Source: Alphaproteobacteria bacterium
GTDB taxonomy: Bacteria; Pseudomonadota; Alphaproteobacteria; UBA9655
Assembly: GCA_013815465.1 (NCBI GenBank)
Contig: JACDGE010000020.1
Coordinates: 1 to 33,802, forward strand
DNA length: 33,802 nucleotides
Direction: 5' to 3'
Both the position numbers and the translations under genes were made by a program. The notes under the pieces were generated by a model. That model searched no databases. It was given only the letters and a program-made list of their open reading frames with translations, and was not told where the DNA came from. Below are positions 9,501 to 16,545 of this stretch, piece by piece (positions within the stretch are counted from its first letter, which is position 1; each line of letters starts with the position of its first letter).

Positions 9501-9920
9501 TTGAAGTAATGTAACCAGAAAAAAATGAAAGCTTCCCTCTTCTTCCTTATTCTCAAGTATACAAAATGGCCTATTTTCTTGAAGTCTCTTACAGATATCC
9601 TTCAAACTTTTTGCAAATGCAACCTCGATTTGTAAATAAGCATAATGTTTTTTTAACAACGGAATTTTATCCGAGGTTTCAAGAAAATCGATAATTTCTT
9701 CTCGCGTGTTACCCTTAATTTTTAAGGTAATATTGCGGATAAAGGTGTCGATGGTCCTTGGATCGATAGGCAATAAATAAGCAATTCTTTTGCTAGCTAT
9801 TTTACCATTTAAGAGGCATGCCATCACATCAATTTCGCGGCGTGTAAAGGGTATTTCCCGAATCAGTGATAACTGCCGAGGGTAGAGATCCTCAGGCAAG
9901 AAGGGTAATGAAGTTTGCAT
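6531..9920 (-). CDS. LuxR-type HTH / transmembrane / NB-ARC (STAND) / TPR protein
   Basis: A 1129-residue protein and first gene of the minus-strand pair. Residues about 22-82 are a LuxR/GerE-type helix-turn-helix (FTRREIDVMACLLNGK, then KRIAYLL and DPRTIDTFIRNI). Residues 115-240 form an unassigned alpha/beta-looking domain. A single hydrophobic span (about 287-305) follows a basic stretch, which predicts the HTH inside the cytoplasm. Then comes a STAND ATPase: P-loop GIGGSGKTT (358-366), Walker B FLIFDN (443-448), LTTRN (473-477), FPLDISVAAYYL (531-542), and an MHD-like MHRSTQ (656-661). About eight kinesin-light-chain-like TPR repeats of 42 residues (770-1110) follow, for example LGNIYRRVGDYDKAK. 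This start is the first Met after an in-frame stop; its ribosome site is weak. The family suggests a signal-gated transcription factor. The ATPase lying across a membrane span from the HTH is odd. Confidence 0.85.
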   Translation of the reverse strand: MQTSLPFLPEDLYPRQLSLIREIPFTRREIDVMACLLNGKIASKRIAYLLPIDPRTIDTFIRNITLKIKGNTREEIIDFLETSDKIPLLKKHYAYLQIEVAFAKSLKDICKRLQENRPFCILENKEEEGSFHFFLVTLLQDHLKLAGFQVTHDTTKHKDNYVICILPSDLQTLSPSFAHHLKQYPKDKTLLLLSIGQEKQILPKELKGFKTLSSEKYNNYYFYMLDIIKIFFPNSKIDAIILSFQDKYKRIYDPRSDHPPQPFMQVNKEKLPFFKHIKFMMLSRKWLVSSALLIVFFMIIGFFNLYRTSGHNSQQHFIALSELPLPTKSVFLERPELFQEIDKGFRKRDSIQTIALLGIGGSGKTTLARQYAHEQKANIVWEINAENNGNLYGSFENFAHALGKTEEEKRTLQALQELKNSSERKEKLIIFVKERLKLYSPWFLIFDNVANFSDIQQYFPQDSKTWGEGKIILTTRNNNIQNSPLISHVISTGELTPEQKLGLFTKIMNDETLHSKKSEEISAFLEQLPPFPLDISVAAYYLKSTNIPYVQYIEKLNSYTKETNELQENILKETGVYTRTRYAIIAHSLDHLIKNHKDFSDLFLFISLLDSQNIPKSLLDQYKNSDIVDNFIYQLKKHSLITAQTSPSSLEPKYSMHRSTQSISLAYLIESLKVTHESPQLREITFTLDDYADKTIEQEDFARMEMIAPHLEKTLRAGLLTGFSQGLLESKLGSIYYFVNNDKEKHVLDSGLKILIKQAIEHLSSKDTSRMARAFLDIGTVYTELRLYKEAEALFQKAIHIYETEDSRDDLQLSWALSHLGNIYRRVGDYDKAKRILEKSIHLHKEYKGDKQRAARSLGYLGSVYRGLGFYQKAIHALEESLDIYNKNYSRDHFRIGWTLTRLGNVYSDLGDFQKAKEHFEKGLMISKKYFPEDHMNLALTLTYLGNCYRDLNEYEKSRDVLEQSLRIHKKHFEQKYRRMGWVLYHLATTYKALGKHKDAQKFYDQVLEIYANYCHEDDIETAGILRNMARICLDKNRLDEAETLIKKSLKTLQSRQHVDAYRSLEVLGEIYLKKAGNLSDNKKNQENEHWKNQAQDLFSQALEIAEQNFPENSLHIERIKLRKKRMYE

Positions 9921-10030
9921 AAAATCGTTAAAGCCTTTTTTGGATTACAATTATAAGCTTTCGAAGGATCACCTGGTGCTACTCCCACAATAATGAAATT
10001 GTTTTCGTCTGTAAACCGCTTCATTCCCAT
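9863..10030 (-). CDS. Possible short leader ORF overlapping the start of the HTH-STAND gene
   Basis: A 55-codon minus-strand frame begins MGMKRFTDENNFIIVGV and overlaps the first 58 bases of the STAND gene in another frame. The frame is open further upstream to a TAA near 10075. It could be a translated leader coupling expression of the downstream gene, or a scrap of an older gene. There is no strong ribosome site and I recognise no family, so it may be spurious. Confidence 0.2.
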   Translation of the reverse strand: MGMKRFTDENNFIIVGVAPGDPSKAYNCNPKKALTILCKLHYPSCLRISTLGSYH

Positions 10031-10080
10031 TTCCGTTCCAACATTTGATTTTTTATCTACGTTTTCGCCTACGTATTACA

Positions 10081-10099
10081 CTATGTAAAAATTACATAG
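10081..10099. promoter_or_regulatory. Perfect 8-base inverted repeat, candidate operator
   Basis: CTATGTAA (10081-10088) and TTACATAG (10092-10099) are exact reverse complements separated by AAA. The dyad lies between the divergent HTH-STAND operon and the plus-strand gene block. A dyad here would suit a dimeric regulator such as the LuxR-type HTH encoded next door; that link is inference. Confidence 0.45.
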
Positions 10100-10108
10100 A
10101 ACCTCCTT
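10092..10108 (-). promoter_or_regulatory. Strong Shine-Dalgarno followed by a start-stop (ATG TAA)
   Basis: On the minus strand AAGGAGGT (10108-10101) is followed three bases later by ATG (10097-10095) and immediately TAA (10094-10092). This is one of the best ribosome sites in the window, yet it initiates nothing. Its left part is the inverted repeat above. It may mark the start of a decayed gene, or be a start-stop regulatory site in the leader of the STAND operon. Confidence 0.35.
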
Positions 10109-10151
10109 AGGAAGCCAAATAACTTCACATTAGAATGTTGAAGTTTAAAGA

Positions 10152-10283
10152 TTATTTCTCAATGAAAGATAAAAAACCCGCCTCTGTAAATTCTACATAT
10201 ATCTTCTGGCCCTTCTTTGCCTGACTCTGATGGAGAAGCACATGTAAAGTCTCTACCGACCTTAACTGAGCCTCACATTTAAA
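10152..10283 (-). pseudogene. Unidentified coding remnant
   Basis: A minus-strand frame of 43 residues reads like ordinary protein (LRSVETLHVLLHQSQ, then KKGQKIYVEFTEAGFLSFIEK) and ends in TAA at 10152-10154. It has an in-frame stop directly upstream and no start codon, so only a C-terminal piece can remain. I do not recognise the family. Together with the orphan ribosome site nearby it suggests that an older gene once lay in this divergent region. Confidence 0.25.
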
Positions 10284-10299
10284 TTAGGAAGGAAAATAA

Positions 10300-11574
10300 A
10301 TGAGCAAGCTTGAAATTAAAGCGCAATTCCATATCTCCTCCATCAAGGAGGTTACGAAATACTTAGATATTGCTGCTAGGAGAATGAAAATTTTTCAACC
10401 GTCTACCGCCTTTTATATGGTGCTTATCTTAGGGAATGTAGCATTCCATTCTCCAACTTATGCCATGGATGAGGAAATTAAAGAAATTAAAACTCAAACA
10501 TCTACATTAAGGCAAAGGATAATAGATGCCTTTCCTACTGGAGGTTGCTTCGGCTGCTGTAAGAATAGAGCAGGAGACCCCATCCTTGCTGATCTCAAAA
10601 AGCTAGAAACAATAAGCGCCAAAAGTTCAAAAAAATGCCTTAAGGACTTACTAGAGTGTAAGCAAAGTTCTTCTAAGCACAATGACACAATTATCGCGTT
10701 GAATGTATGTAAAGATAATTCAAATACATATGAAATTCAGTTAAAGTTGCGGGATGATCAATTAAAAACGTGTATACAAAACAAGTCTAACATCATTATC
10801 AATCTAAAAGAATGTGAAATAGAGAAGAATACGTTGTTATCTCAATCTGATACGTTCAATACGCCGTGTTCTACAAAAGTTCAGGAATTCTACTCATTAA
10901 ACATCCAAGAGTCTGTAATTGCTTCAAGCGGTTTAAAAGGGTTTGCATCAGGCTTAAGTCATGAAATTATAAAAACGGTGCTCCTTAGATATACCACGTG
11001 GAGACCCCAAAATGTTAACTTTGCGGCTAACGTCTTACGAGGGCCCATTTTAGCTGGAATTATGTATTATAACACCGATGCTCTATGGCCCAGCATAGCA
11101 ACGAGCCTAGGCGGAGCTGTGCTGGGGCATGGTGTTGACCGGTTCGTAAATGAGTTCGAGCAAGATGCAGACAGGACATCTAACCTGGGCGTATTAACTA
11201 GTTTTGCTCCCGGTTTATTGTTTGCTCAAGTTTCCCCCAGTGAGTATATGACGGCCTTTCTTTCCAGTTATTGTGGGAGTGCCGCCGCTTCTACACTCTA
11301 TAATAGATATCACAACTTAATAATTGATTCTTATGATAAAGCTAAATATGGGTTTAGTTATTTATTAAACAATCCAATAAATATCTTGAACAGTAATTTT
11401 TCAGTGGTGTCGCCAGTAAATAATCAACCTTCTAGAGAAACAGAAAAATCCCCCCGGATGCCAAGCAATGAGTTGATTCAAGCAAAAGAAGAACTGAATA
11501 AGCCGAAAGAACCTACTGTTGGTGTTAAGGAAGACGCTCTTAATTCCCCCGTGTTCATCATGAGAAAGAAATAA
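10300..11574 (+). CDS. Exported Cys-rich hypothetical protein with Gly-rich hydrophobic region
   Basis: A 424-residue protein that I do not recognise. The start at 10300 is backed by AGGAAGG seven bases upstream. An alternative Met at residue 29 (10384) would give a more normal signal peptide. The hydrophobic stretch 36-50 ends in SPTYA|MDEE, matching the export motif of its neighbours. The first half of the mature part is unusually rich in cysteine (83, 86, 87, 113, 120, 137, 158, 172, 190), starting with GGCFGCC, and is probably helical. Residues about 205-335 are hydrophobic and glycine-rich (GGAVLGHG, GSAAAS), which could contact membrane. The tail is polar, Pro/Glu/Lys-rich. It is the first gene of the plus-strand cargo block, divergent from the STAND operon. 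Confidence 0.8.
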   Translation: MSKLEIKAQFHISSIKEVTKYLDIAARRMKIFQPSTAFYMVLILGNVAFHSPTYAMDEEIKEIKTQTSTLRQRIIDAFPTGGCFGCCKNRAGDPILADLKKLETISAKSSKKCLKDLLECKQSSSKHNDTIIALNVCKDNSNTYEIQLKLRDDQLKTCIQNKSNIIINLKECEIEKNTLLSQSDTFNTPCSTKVQEFYSLNIQESVIASSGLKGFASGLSHEIIKTVLLRYTTWRPQNVNFAANVLRGPILAGIMYYNTDALWPSIATSLGGAVLGHGVDRFVNEFEQDADRTSNLGVLTSFAPGLLFAQVSPSEYMTAFLSSYCGSAAASTLYNRYHNLIIDSYDKAKYGFSYLLNNPINILNSNFSVVSPVNNQPSRETEKSPRMPSNELIQAKEELNKPKEPTVGVKEDALNSPVFIMRKK

Positions 11575-11704
11575 GGCTAATTTTTAATGAAAAGAAAGTG
11601 AGGTCAAAAAAAGTAAAAAAGAAATAAGAAAAATAAATTTATAATAAAATAATATTTTTTAACTAAAAATTACAACTGTTAACAAACAAAAAGGAAAACT
11701 TAGA

Positions 11705-14578
11705 ATGAAAACTTTAGAAAACAAAAACAAATCCTTAAACCTAAAAACAAAAAGCTATTACGCCGGTGTAGCGCTAGGGGCTTTGATATCCGCATCTTCC
11801 CCTTCTCAGGCAATGGAGAATGATTATGAAATGTCCCGTGTACGTTGCTTATGGCATCTAGAGCAGAAACCCTCAAAGAATAAAGTTTATCGCGCTGCAG
11901 CGTTAGAAATCTTGGAGAAAAAGGCTACTCAAGAGCAAGCTGATACAAAAACACGGCTAAGCTATCTTAAAAAATTAGGCCAGTTTAAGAATGATCACCC
12001 TTACTATCCCCTTAATCTTGAGCTACTGAAGGGTGGAAATGAAAATGATGAGCTGCCCGTCTCAAATTTTTTTGAGACGTCTAAAAATGCAATTGAAGGC
12101 TCTGAGCTTTCTCCTACAGTGAAGACATTTCAAACAATTAAGTTACAAACCTTCTATCTCAATCTTCCACAAAATATTACGCAATTAAGTTCAGAGAAGC
12201 GTAAAACACTTAGGGATGATATTAATAAATTTACAACTTCTCTTTTGTTAAAGGGTGGAAAAGAGATCACAAGAAACGACCTTAATTATTTTAAGAGTTA
12301 TTACGATGCAGAGAATCATAGCATAAAAGATCTAGAAAAATTATTAACTGAAGAGACACCCCTGAAGGGAAAAATTAATTATAAATTAGGTTTGAATATC
12401 ATAGAAAACGGAGATATTTGTAGAGTGTCCTCTCAAGAAGCCTTCTTTAGCGCCGCTGCTGGCGCTGGACATTCTTTAGGCGCCTATTATTTTGCAGAAC
12501 TGAATAATACGGATAGCGCTGCTCATACAGGAGCAGGCTTTTATCACCCAGATACAGCTTGTATCTCCTATTCAGACATTGCTAATAAAGGAAATAGAGC
12601 AAAAGCCTTTTCACTCGCATCTTATAAGTTAGCAAAATTTTATGAGACCGGTTTAAAAGTTGATCGTTTTCATCTCACTATTGATTTAACTGAGTCTCTA
12701 ACAAACCTCATTGCAGCTGCACGACATGGTCATCCTTATGCTCAATATGAGTTAGCAAAAAATTATATTCGAACAGAGGTAAACGCAATTAGGCTCCTGC
12801 ATCACGCTGCAGAGTCAGGATATTATAAGGCACAGTTTGAACTTGCACAGAAATACCCAGAAGGGGGGGAAGACGCCCTTTTTTGGTATCATAAAGTTGC
12901 AGTTCAGGAAGAAGGAGAAGCAGCCAATTATCCATTAGGATATGCTTATGAGATAGGGAAGGAATATGAAAAAGCAATTTCCTTTTATGAAAAATCAAAA
13001 GATCCGCGTGCATATGTACGTTTAGGCAAAATGTACTTAGAAGGTATGGGAAAAGAAAAGGACGAATCTCTTGCCTTAAAGCAATTTGAGAGAGCTGCCT
13101 CTCAAGGAAATGCTGACGGAAATTACTGTTTAGGTCTGATGAAGCTAAAAGGGCAAGGTTTCCAGAAGCCAATGATTGAGGAGGCCGTTGATAATTTTAA
13201 CATTGCAGCTAAAGAAGATCATCTTGATGCTCTCTTCCAGATTGGAATCATGAAACAATTTGGAATTGGGACAGAGAAAAGTTATGCCGAGGCAAAGACA
13301 TACTACGAAAGAGCCAAAACCCCAGAGGCTCTCTATCACTTGGGCAATCTATATAAGCAAGGTCTAGGTGGGGAAAAGAATATAGCACAAGCTTTCAGTG
13401 CATGGGAAGAAGCTGCCAAATTAGGACATATAGGGGCAGCTTATAAAGTTGGCAAACTCTACTTGAATAGATTGGCTGATAAAAATGATGAAAAGAAAAC
13501 TGTACAATATTTAAAGCAAGCGTCTTCTGCAAACCATTTAGATGCAATCTATTTGCTAGGATTCCTGCATGAAAAGGGCATTGGGCTAGAAAGAAACCCC
13601 AGAGAGGAGAAGGAGTGTTATACACTCGCTGCAGATGCTGGGCATGCTTCTGCTCAATTTAAGCTTGGGAAGCTCTATGAAACGACTTTAGAGCCAGATG
13701 ATTACATTAAAGCCTTTAATTATTATACGCTTGCGGCTCCACAAGGTCACCTGAACGCTCGTCTTGCCTTGGGAACGCTCTATCAAGAAGGAAAAGGAAC
13801 ACCCAAAAATTTAGATGAAGCGTTTGCTTGCTATAAAGCACTCCCCAGCACTTTATCTCTTACTTCTATGAAAACGCTTGCCAAAGAAGGGCATCAAGAC
13901 GCCATCGGATGGTTTAAAAATAAGGCAGAAAAAGGCAATCCTAATGCTCAGAAATTTTTAGGAAAGCTTTTGGAGTTAGAGGCGGACGATGTCAAGGAAG
14001 CTATTAAGCTTTATCAACAGGCTGACACTAAACGTTCGGCTAACCGTCGACTGGAGGATTTTAAGCAAGCTCATCTGCTGGAAGCTCTGAATATTAAGAA
14101 AACTGAGACCTTCTCAGAGATTTCTTTAAAGAAAGATGAAATTTCTCAAAAAGTGGTGCAAACAAAAAATAAGCTGCTTGAAAATGTTGAACACCAGAAA
14201 GCTATAGAGCATCAACAGGATATGAATTGTTTGAAACCCAACAGCTATATCAATGCAACTGAACAAAATATAGATGATGGTAATGATGAAATAGCAAACC
14301 ACCCTGATGGTTTGCTTCAAGAACACTTGGAGGTAGAAAAGGATTTTAATTTAACCGCCGCTATCGATTCAGGTGTAGGTGAAAATAAGCTGACTAATAA
14401 TCTTAAAAACAGCTTAGCAAATAGTGTTCTTCCAGAAAAACTCACTGATAGTAAACAACAGGTAGATATGGAGAAGAATACACAAGAAAATAGTATTCAG
14501 CTCCTTCTTAATGAAAGTTCCCTAATTGAGTACCTCAATAATCTACCTATAAGTATTATTTCTAAAGAAAGGAAGTAA
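11705..14578 (+). CDS. Exported Sel1-repeat protein
   Basis: A 957-residue protein. The signal peptide runs to SPSQA|MEND (cleavage after residue 36). Residues about 220-790 consist of Sel1-like repeats of roughly 36 residues, some degenerate; clear ones carry motifs such as YHLGNLYKQGLGG and AAKLGHIGAAYKVGKLY. Sel1 repeats stack as alpha-alpha hairpins into superhelical protein-binding scaffolds and are common in secreted factors of Legionella and other amoeba-associated bacteria. Residues about 800-957 are charged and probably coiled or disordered. AAGGAAAA lies nine bases before the start, after an AT-rich 130-base leader that contains TATAAT at 11640-11645 but no clear -35 box. The next gene starts 5 bases after this stop and uses a ribosome site inside this gene's last codons, so the two are translationally coupled. 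Confidence 0.88.
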   Translation: MKTLENKNKSLNLKTKSYYAGVALGALISASSPSQAMENDYEMSRVRCLWHLEQKPSKNKVYRAAALEILEKKATQEQADTKTRLSYLKKLGQFKNDHPYYPLNLELLKGGNENDELPVSNFFETSKNAIEGSELSPTVKTFQTIKLQTFYLNLPQNITQLSSEKRKTLRDDINKFTTSLLLKGGKEITRNDLNYFKSYYDAENHSIKDLEKLLTEETPLKGKINYKLGLNIIENGDICRVSSQEAFFSAAAGAGHSLGAYYFAELNNTDSAAHTGAGFYHPDTACISYSDIANKGNRAKAFSLASYKLAKFYETGLKVDRFHLTIDLTESLTNLIAAARHGHPYAQYELAKNYIRTEVNAIRLLHHAAESGYYKAQFELAQKYPEGGEDALFWYHKVAVQEEGEAANYPLGYAYEIGKEYEKAISFYEKSKDPRAYVRLGKMYLEGMGKEKDESLALKQFERAASQGNADGNYCLGLMKLKGQGFQKPMIEEAVDNFNIAAKEDHLDALFQIGIMKQFGIGTEKSYAEAKTYYERAKTPEALYHLGNLYKQGLGGEKNIAQAFSAWEEAAKLGHIGAAYKVGKLYLNRLADKNDEKKTVQYLKQASSANHLDAIYLLGFLHEKGIGLERNPREEKECYTLAADAGHASAQFKLGKLYETTLEPDDYIKAFNYYTLAAPQGHLNARLALGTLYQEGKGTPKNLDEAFACYKALPSTLSLTSMKTLAKEGHQDAIGWFKNKAEKGNPNAQKFLGKLLELEADDVKEAIKLYQQADTKRSANRRLEDFKQAHLLEALNIKKTETFSEISLKKDEISQKVVQTKNKLLENVEHQKAIEHQQDMNCLKPNSYINATEQNIDDGNDEIANHPDGLLQEHLEVEKDFNLTAAIDSGVGENKLTNNLKNSLANSVLPEKLTDSKQQVDMEKNTQENSIQLLLNESSLIEYLNNLPISIISKERK

Positions 14579-14583
14579 AACAA

Positions 14584-16545
14584 ATGAGTCTACAAAAAGA
14601 AGAGGCCCTTAAATGGGCCTCCCTCCTGGGGGGGATCTGCAATTGGTTGATCTCTCCTACCTATGGAATGAGACCAGATGAAGGCGAATTCAAATACTCA
14701 CAAGAGCCTTCAATAGAAAAAAGAATAATGAGGAAAAAACAAAATAATCAAATTACGGAGAGGCAAAATATAAATGTACATGTTACGCAGGAAGAACCAG
14801 AGGCCCATGTCTGCCTAGTTCCTGTGGGCAAGTGCGCTATTCCAACGGAAAAGCGTAATTTTCTTACTTATATATTGGGAAAATCAGAGGCTTTTTGTTC
14901 CTATGTTACCCATGAACCTGAATATGATCCTGTTACTATAAGAAATATTATAAATAAAGTTCTTAAGAAAGAGGAGCCTTGTCTTGGTCGTAATCCATAC
15001 TTAATGGATACAAAATATGAAAATAGAGATTATAGTTCAGAAGATGAAATATATGTAATTGATAAAAAATTGCAAGATGATATAAACCGTCAAATTCATC
15101 AAAAAACGATCGAAGAAGAGCATCAAAAGAAAAATAAGTCTCCAGTTTCTATTAACAATAAAGGAGAGAATATAAAATTAAATACCTCTAGTGAAAAATT
15201 AGAAAATAAACAGATTTGTGTGAGAAATAGCACTTCTAGCCTACAGAATGTTCAAACCGTAGAGCCCACAGAATCTCCTCTCCGACTGGGTAAGAACGCA
15301 AGCGATGAATCTGTAGATATTGATAATGCAGGGCGCCTTGGAAGTGAGAAACAATACCAGATTGGCTGTAGGTATTATAATGGGGTGGGAACAGATATAA
15401 ACTATGAAGAGGCATTTAAATATTATAAAAAAGCCGCTGATCAAAGCCATGCAAATGCACAATATATGGTTGGTTCGATGTATTATGGTGGAACAGGAAC
15501 CTGTCCAAACAATAAAGAAGCCTTTAAGTATTATAAAAACGCTGCGGATCAAAACCATGCAGATGCACAATATATGGTTGGTTCGATGTATGATGATGGC
15601 ATCGGAACAAGTAAAAATAATAAAGAAAGCTTACAATATTATAAAGAAGCCGCTGATCAAGATCATACAGAGGCACAATTTCACGTTGGATTATTTTATA
15701 GTACTTGTGACGATGAAAAGAAAAATTATTTGGAAGCCTTTAAATATTATAAAAAAGCTGCTGATCAAAACCATACAGAGGCACAATTTAATCTTGGAAT
15801 ACTCTATGCTAATGGCCAAGGGACAGAGAAAAACTACTTCAAGGCATTAGAATGCTTTAAAAAACAATCCAAAGATGACCCTGAGGCACAAATCAATATC
15901 GGCATGCTTTATAAATTTGGTTTAGGCGTTATTCAAGATTATGGTAAGGCCATGGAATACTTCCAAAAAGCCGCAAATCGAGGCCATGCGGATGCCAAAT
16001 TCTTTATTGGAGGACTTTATTATGAAGGCCAAGGAACAAAGCAAGATTACTTTGAAGCTCGTAAATGGTTTTGGCAAGCTGAAGCTCAAAATCATGAGGG
16101 GGCGAAAGATTACCTGAGACGAATACAGGGGCTGCCACTAATTGGGTATAGCCTCCGATTAATGTGCAAACCTCCGGTAAGGGATGAAATCAAACTAGGA
16201 AAAGTTGTCGTCTTTTCTGAAGACGATAGGATTTACTATCAATTTAATAATGCCGATAAATTTGAAATTAGCCGGGCTAAGTTTTCTAATGATTTAGCCG
16301 GGTATTCAGACAGTTTTGATAGAATTCTCAGGATGTTGAATGGTGATATAGCAAATATTGATCGCTATAACATTGCCCTTCAGCAGGAAGAGGAAAGAAA
16401 ACACGGACTCGCCATTCATAATTATGAGCTAGCTTTCAATATCACGGAAGATGATACAGCCAGATTACTTAACTTTATATTATTGCATGGGCACGCCCCC
16501 CAAATTGATGAAAAATATTTAAAAAACCTAGGAGAGTTAAAATGA
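14584..16545 (+). CDS. Exported Sel1-repeat protein with unassigned C-terminal domain
   Basis: A 653-residue protein. The signal segment LGGICNWLISPTYG|M is nearly the same as that of the large LRR gene at 18778, at both protein and DNA level. Residues 30-250 are charged and low in structure. About seven Sel1 repeats occupy residues 250-515, several almost identical (NAQYMVGSMYYGGTGT and DAQYMVGSMYDDGIGT). Residues 520-653 form a separate domain that I do not recognise, mixed alpha/beta in look (EIKLGKVVVFSEDDRIYYQF). It sits in a coupled trio: 5 bases after the preceding Sel1 gene and overlapping the pseudo-protease gene by the four bases ATGA. Confidence 0.88.
   Translation: MSLQKEEALKWASLLGGICNWLISPTYGMRPDEGEFKYSQEPSIEKRIMRKKQNNQITERQNINVHVTQEEPEAHVCLVPVGKCAIPTEKRNFLTYILGKSEAFCSYVTHEPEYDPVTIRNIINKVLKKEEPCLGRNPYLMDTKYENRDYSSEDEIYVIDKKLQDDINRQIHQKTIEEEHQKKNKSPVSINNKGENIKLNTSSEKLENKQICVRNSTSSLQNVQTVEPTESPLRLGKNASDESVDIDNAGRLGSEKQYQIGCRYYNGVGTDINYEEAFKYYKKAADQSHANAQYMVGSMYYGGTGTCPNNKEAFKYYKNAADQNHADAQYMVGSMYDDGIGTSKNNKESLQYYKEAADQDHTEAQFHVGLFYSTCDDEKKNYLEAFKYYKKAADQNHTEAQFNLGILYANGQGTEKNYFKALECFKKQSKDDPEAQINIGMLYKFGLGVIQDYGKAMEYFQKAANRGHADAKFFIGGLYYEGQGTKQDYFEARKWFWQAEAQNHEGAKDYLRRIQGLPLIGYSLRLMCKPPVRDEIKLGKVVVFSEDDRIYYQFNNADKFEISRAKFSNDLAGYSDSFDRILRMLNGDIANIDRYNIALQQEEERKHGLAIHNYELAFNITEDDTARLLNFILLHGHAPQIDEKYLKNLGELK
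15455..15591 (+). repeat. Near-identical tandem Sel1 units at DNA level
   Basis: A 29-base stretch at 15455-15483 recurs exactly at 15563-15591, an offset of 108 bases, which is one 36-codon Sel1 repeat. The flanking bases are also close. This marks recent tandem duplication or homogenisation inside the gene. Confidence 0.7.

Noticed and set aside
10337-10351. CCTCC-ATCAA-GGAGG hairpin within the Cys-rich gene
   Set aside because: It looks like a sequestered ribosome site, but no start codon lies at suitable distance (next ATG is about 32 bases away).
15404-15850. Repetitive plus-strand frame inside the Sel1 gene
   Set aside because: It reflects the 108-base Sel1 periodicity read in another frame; the Sel1 frame has signal peptide, motifs and coupling.
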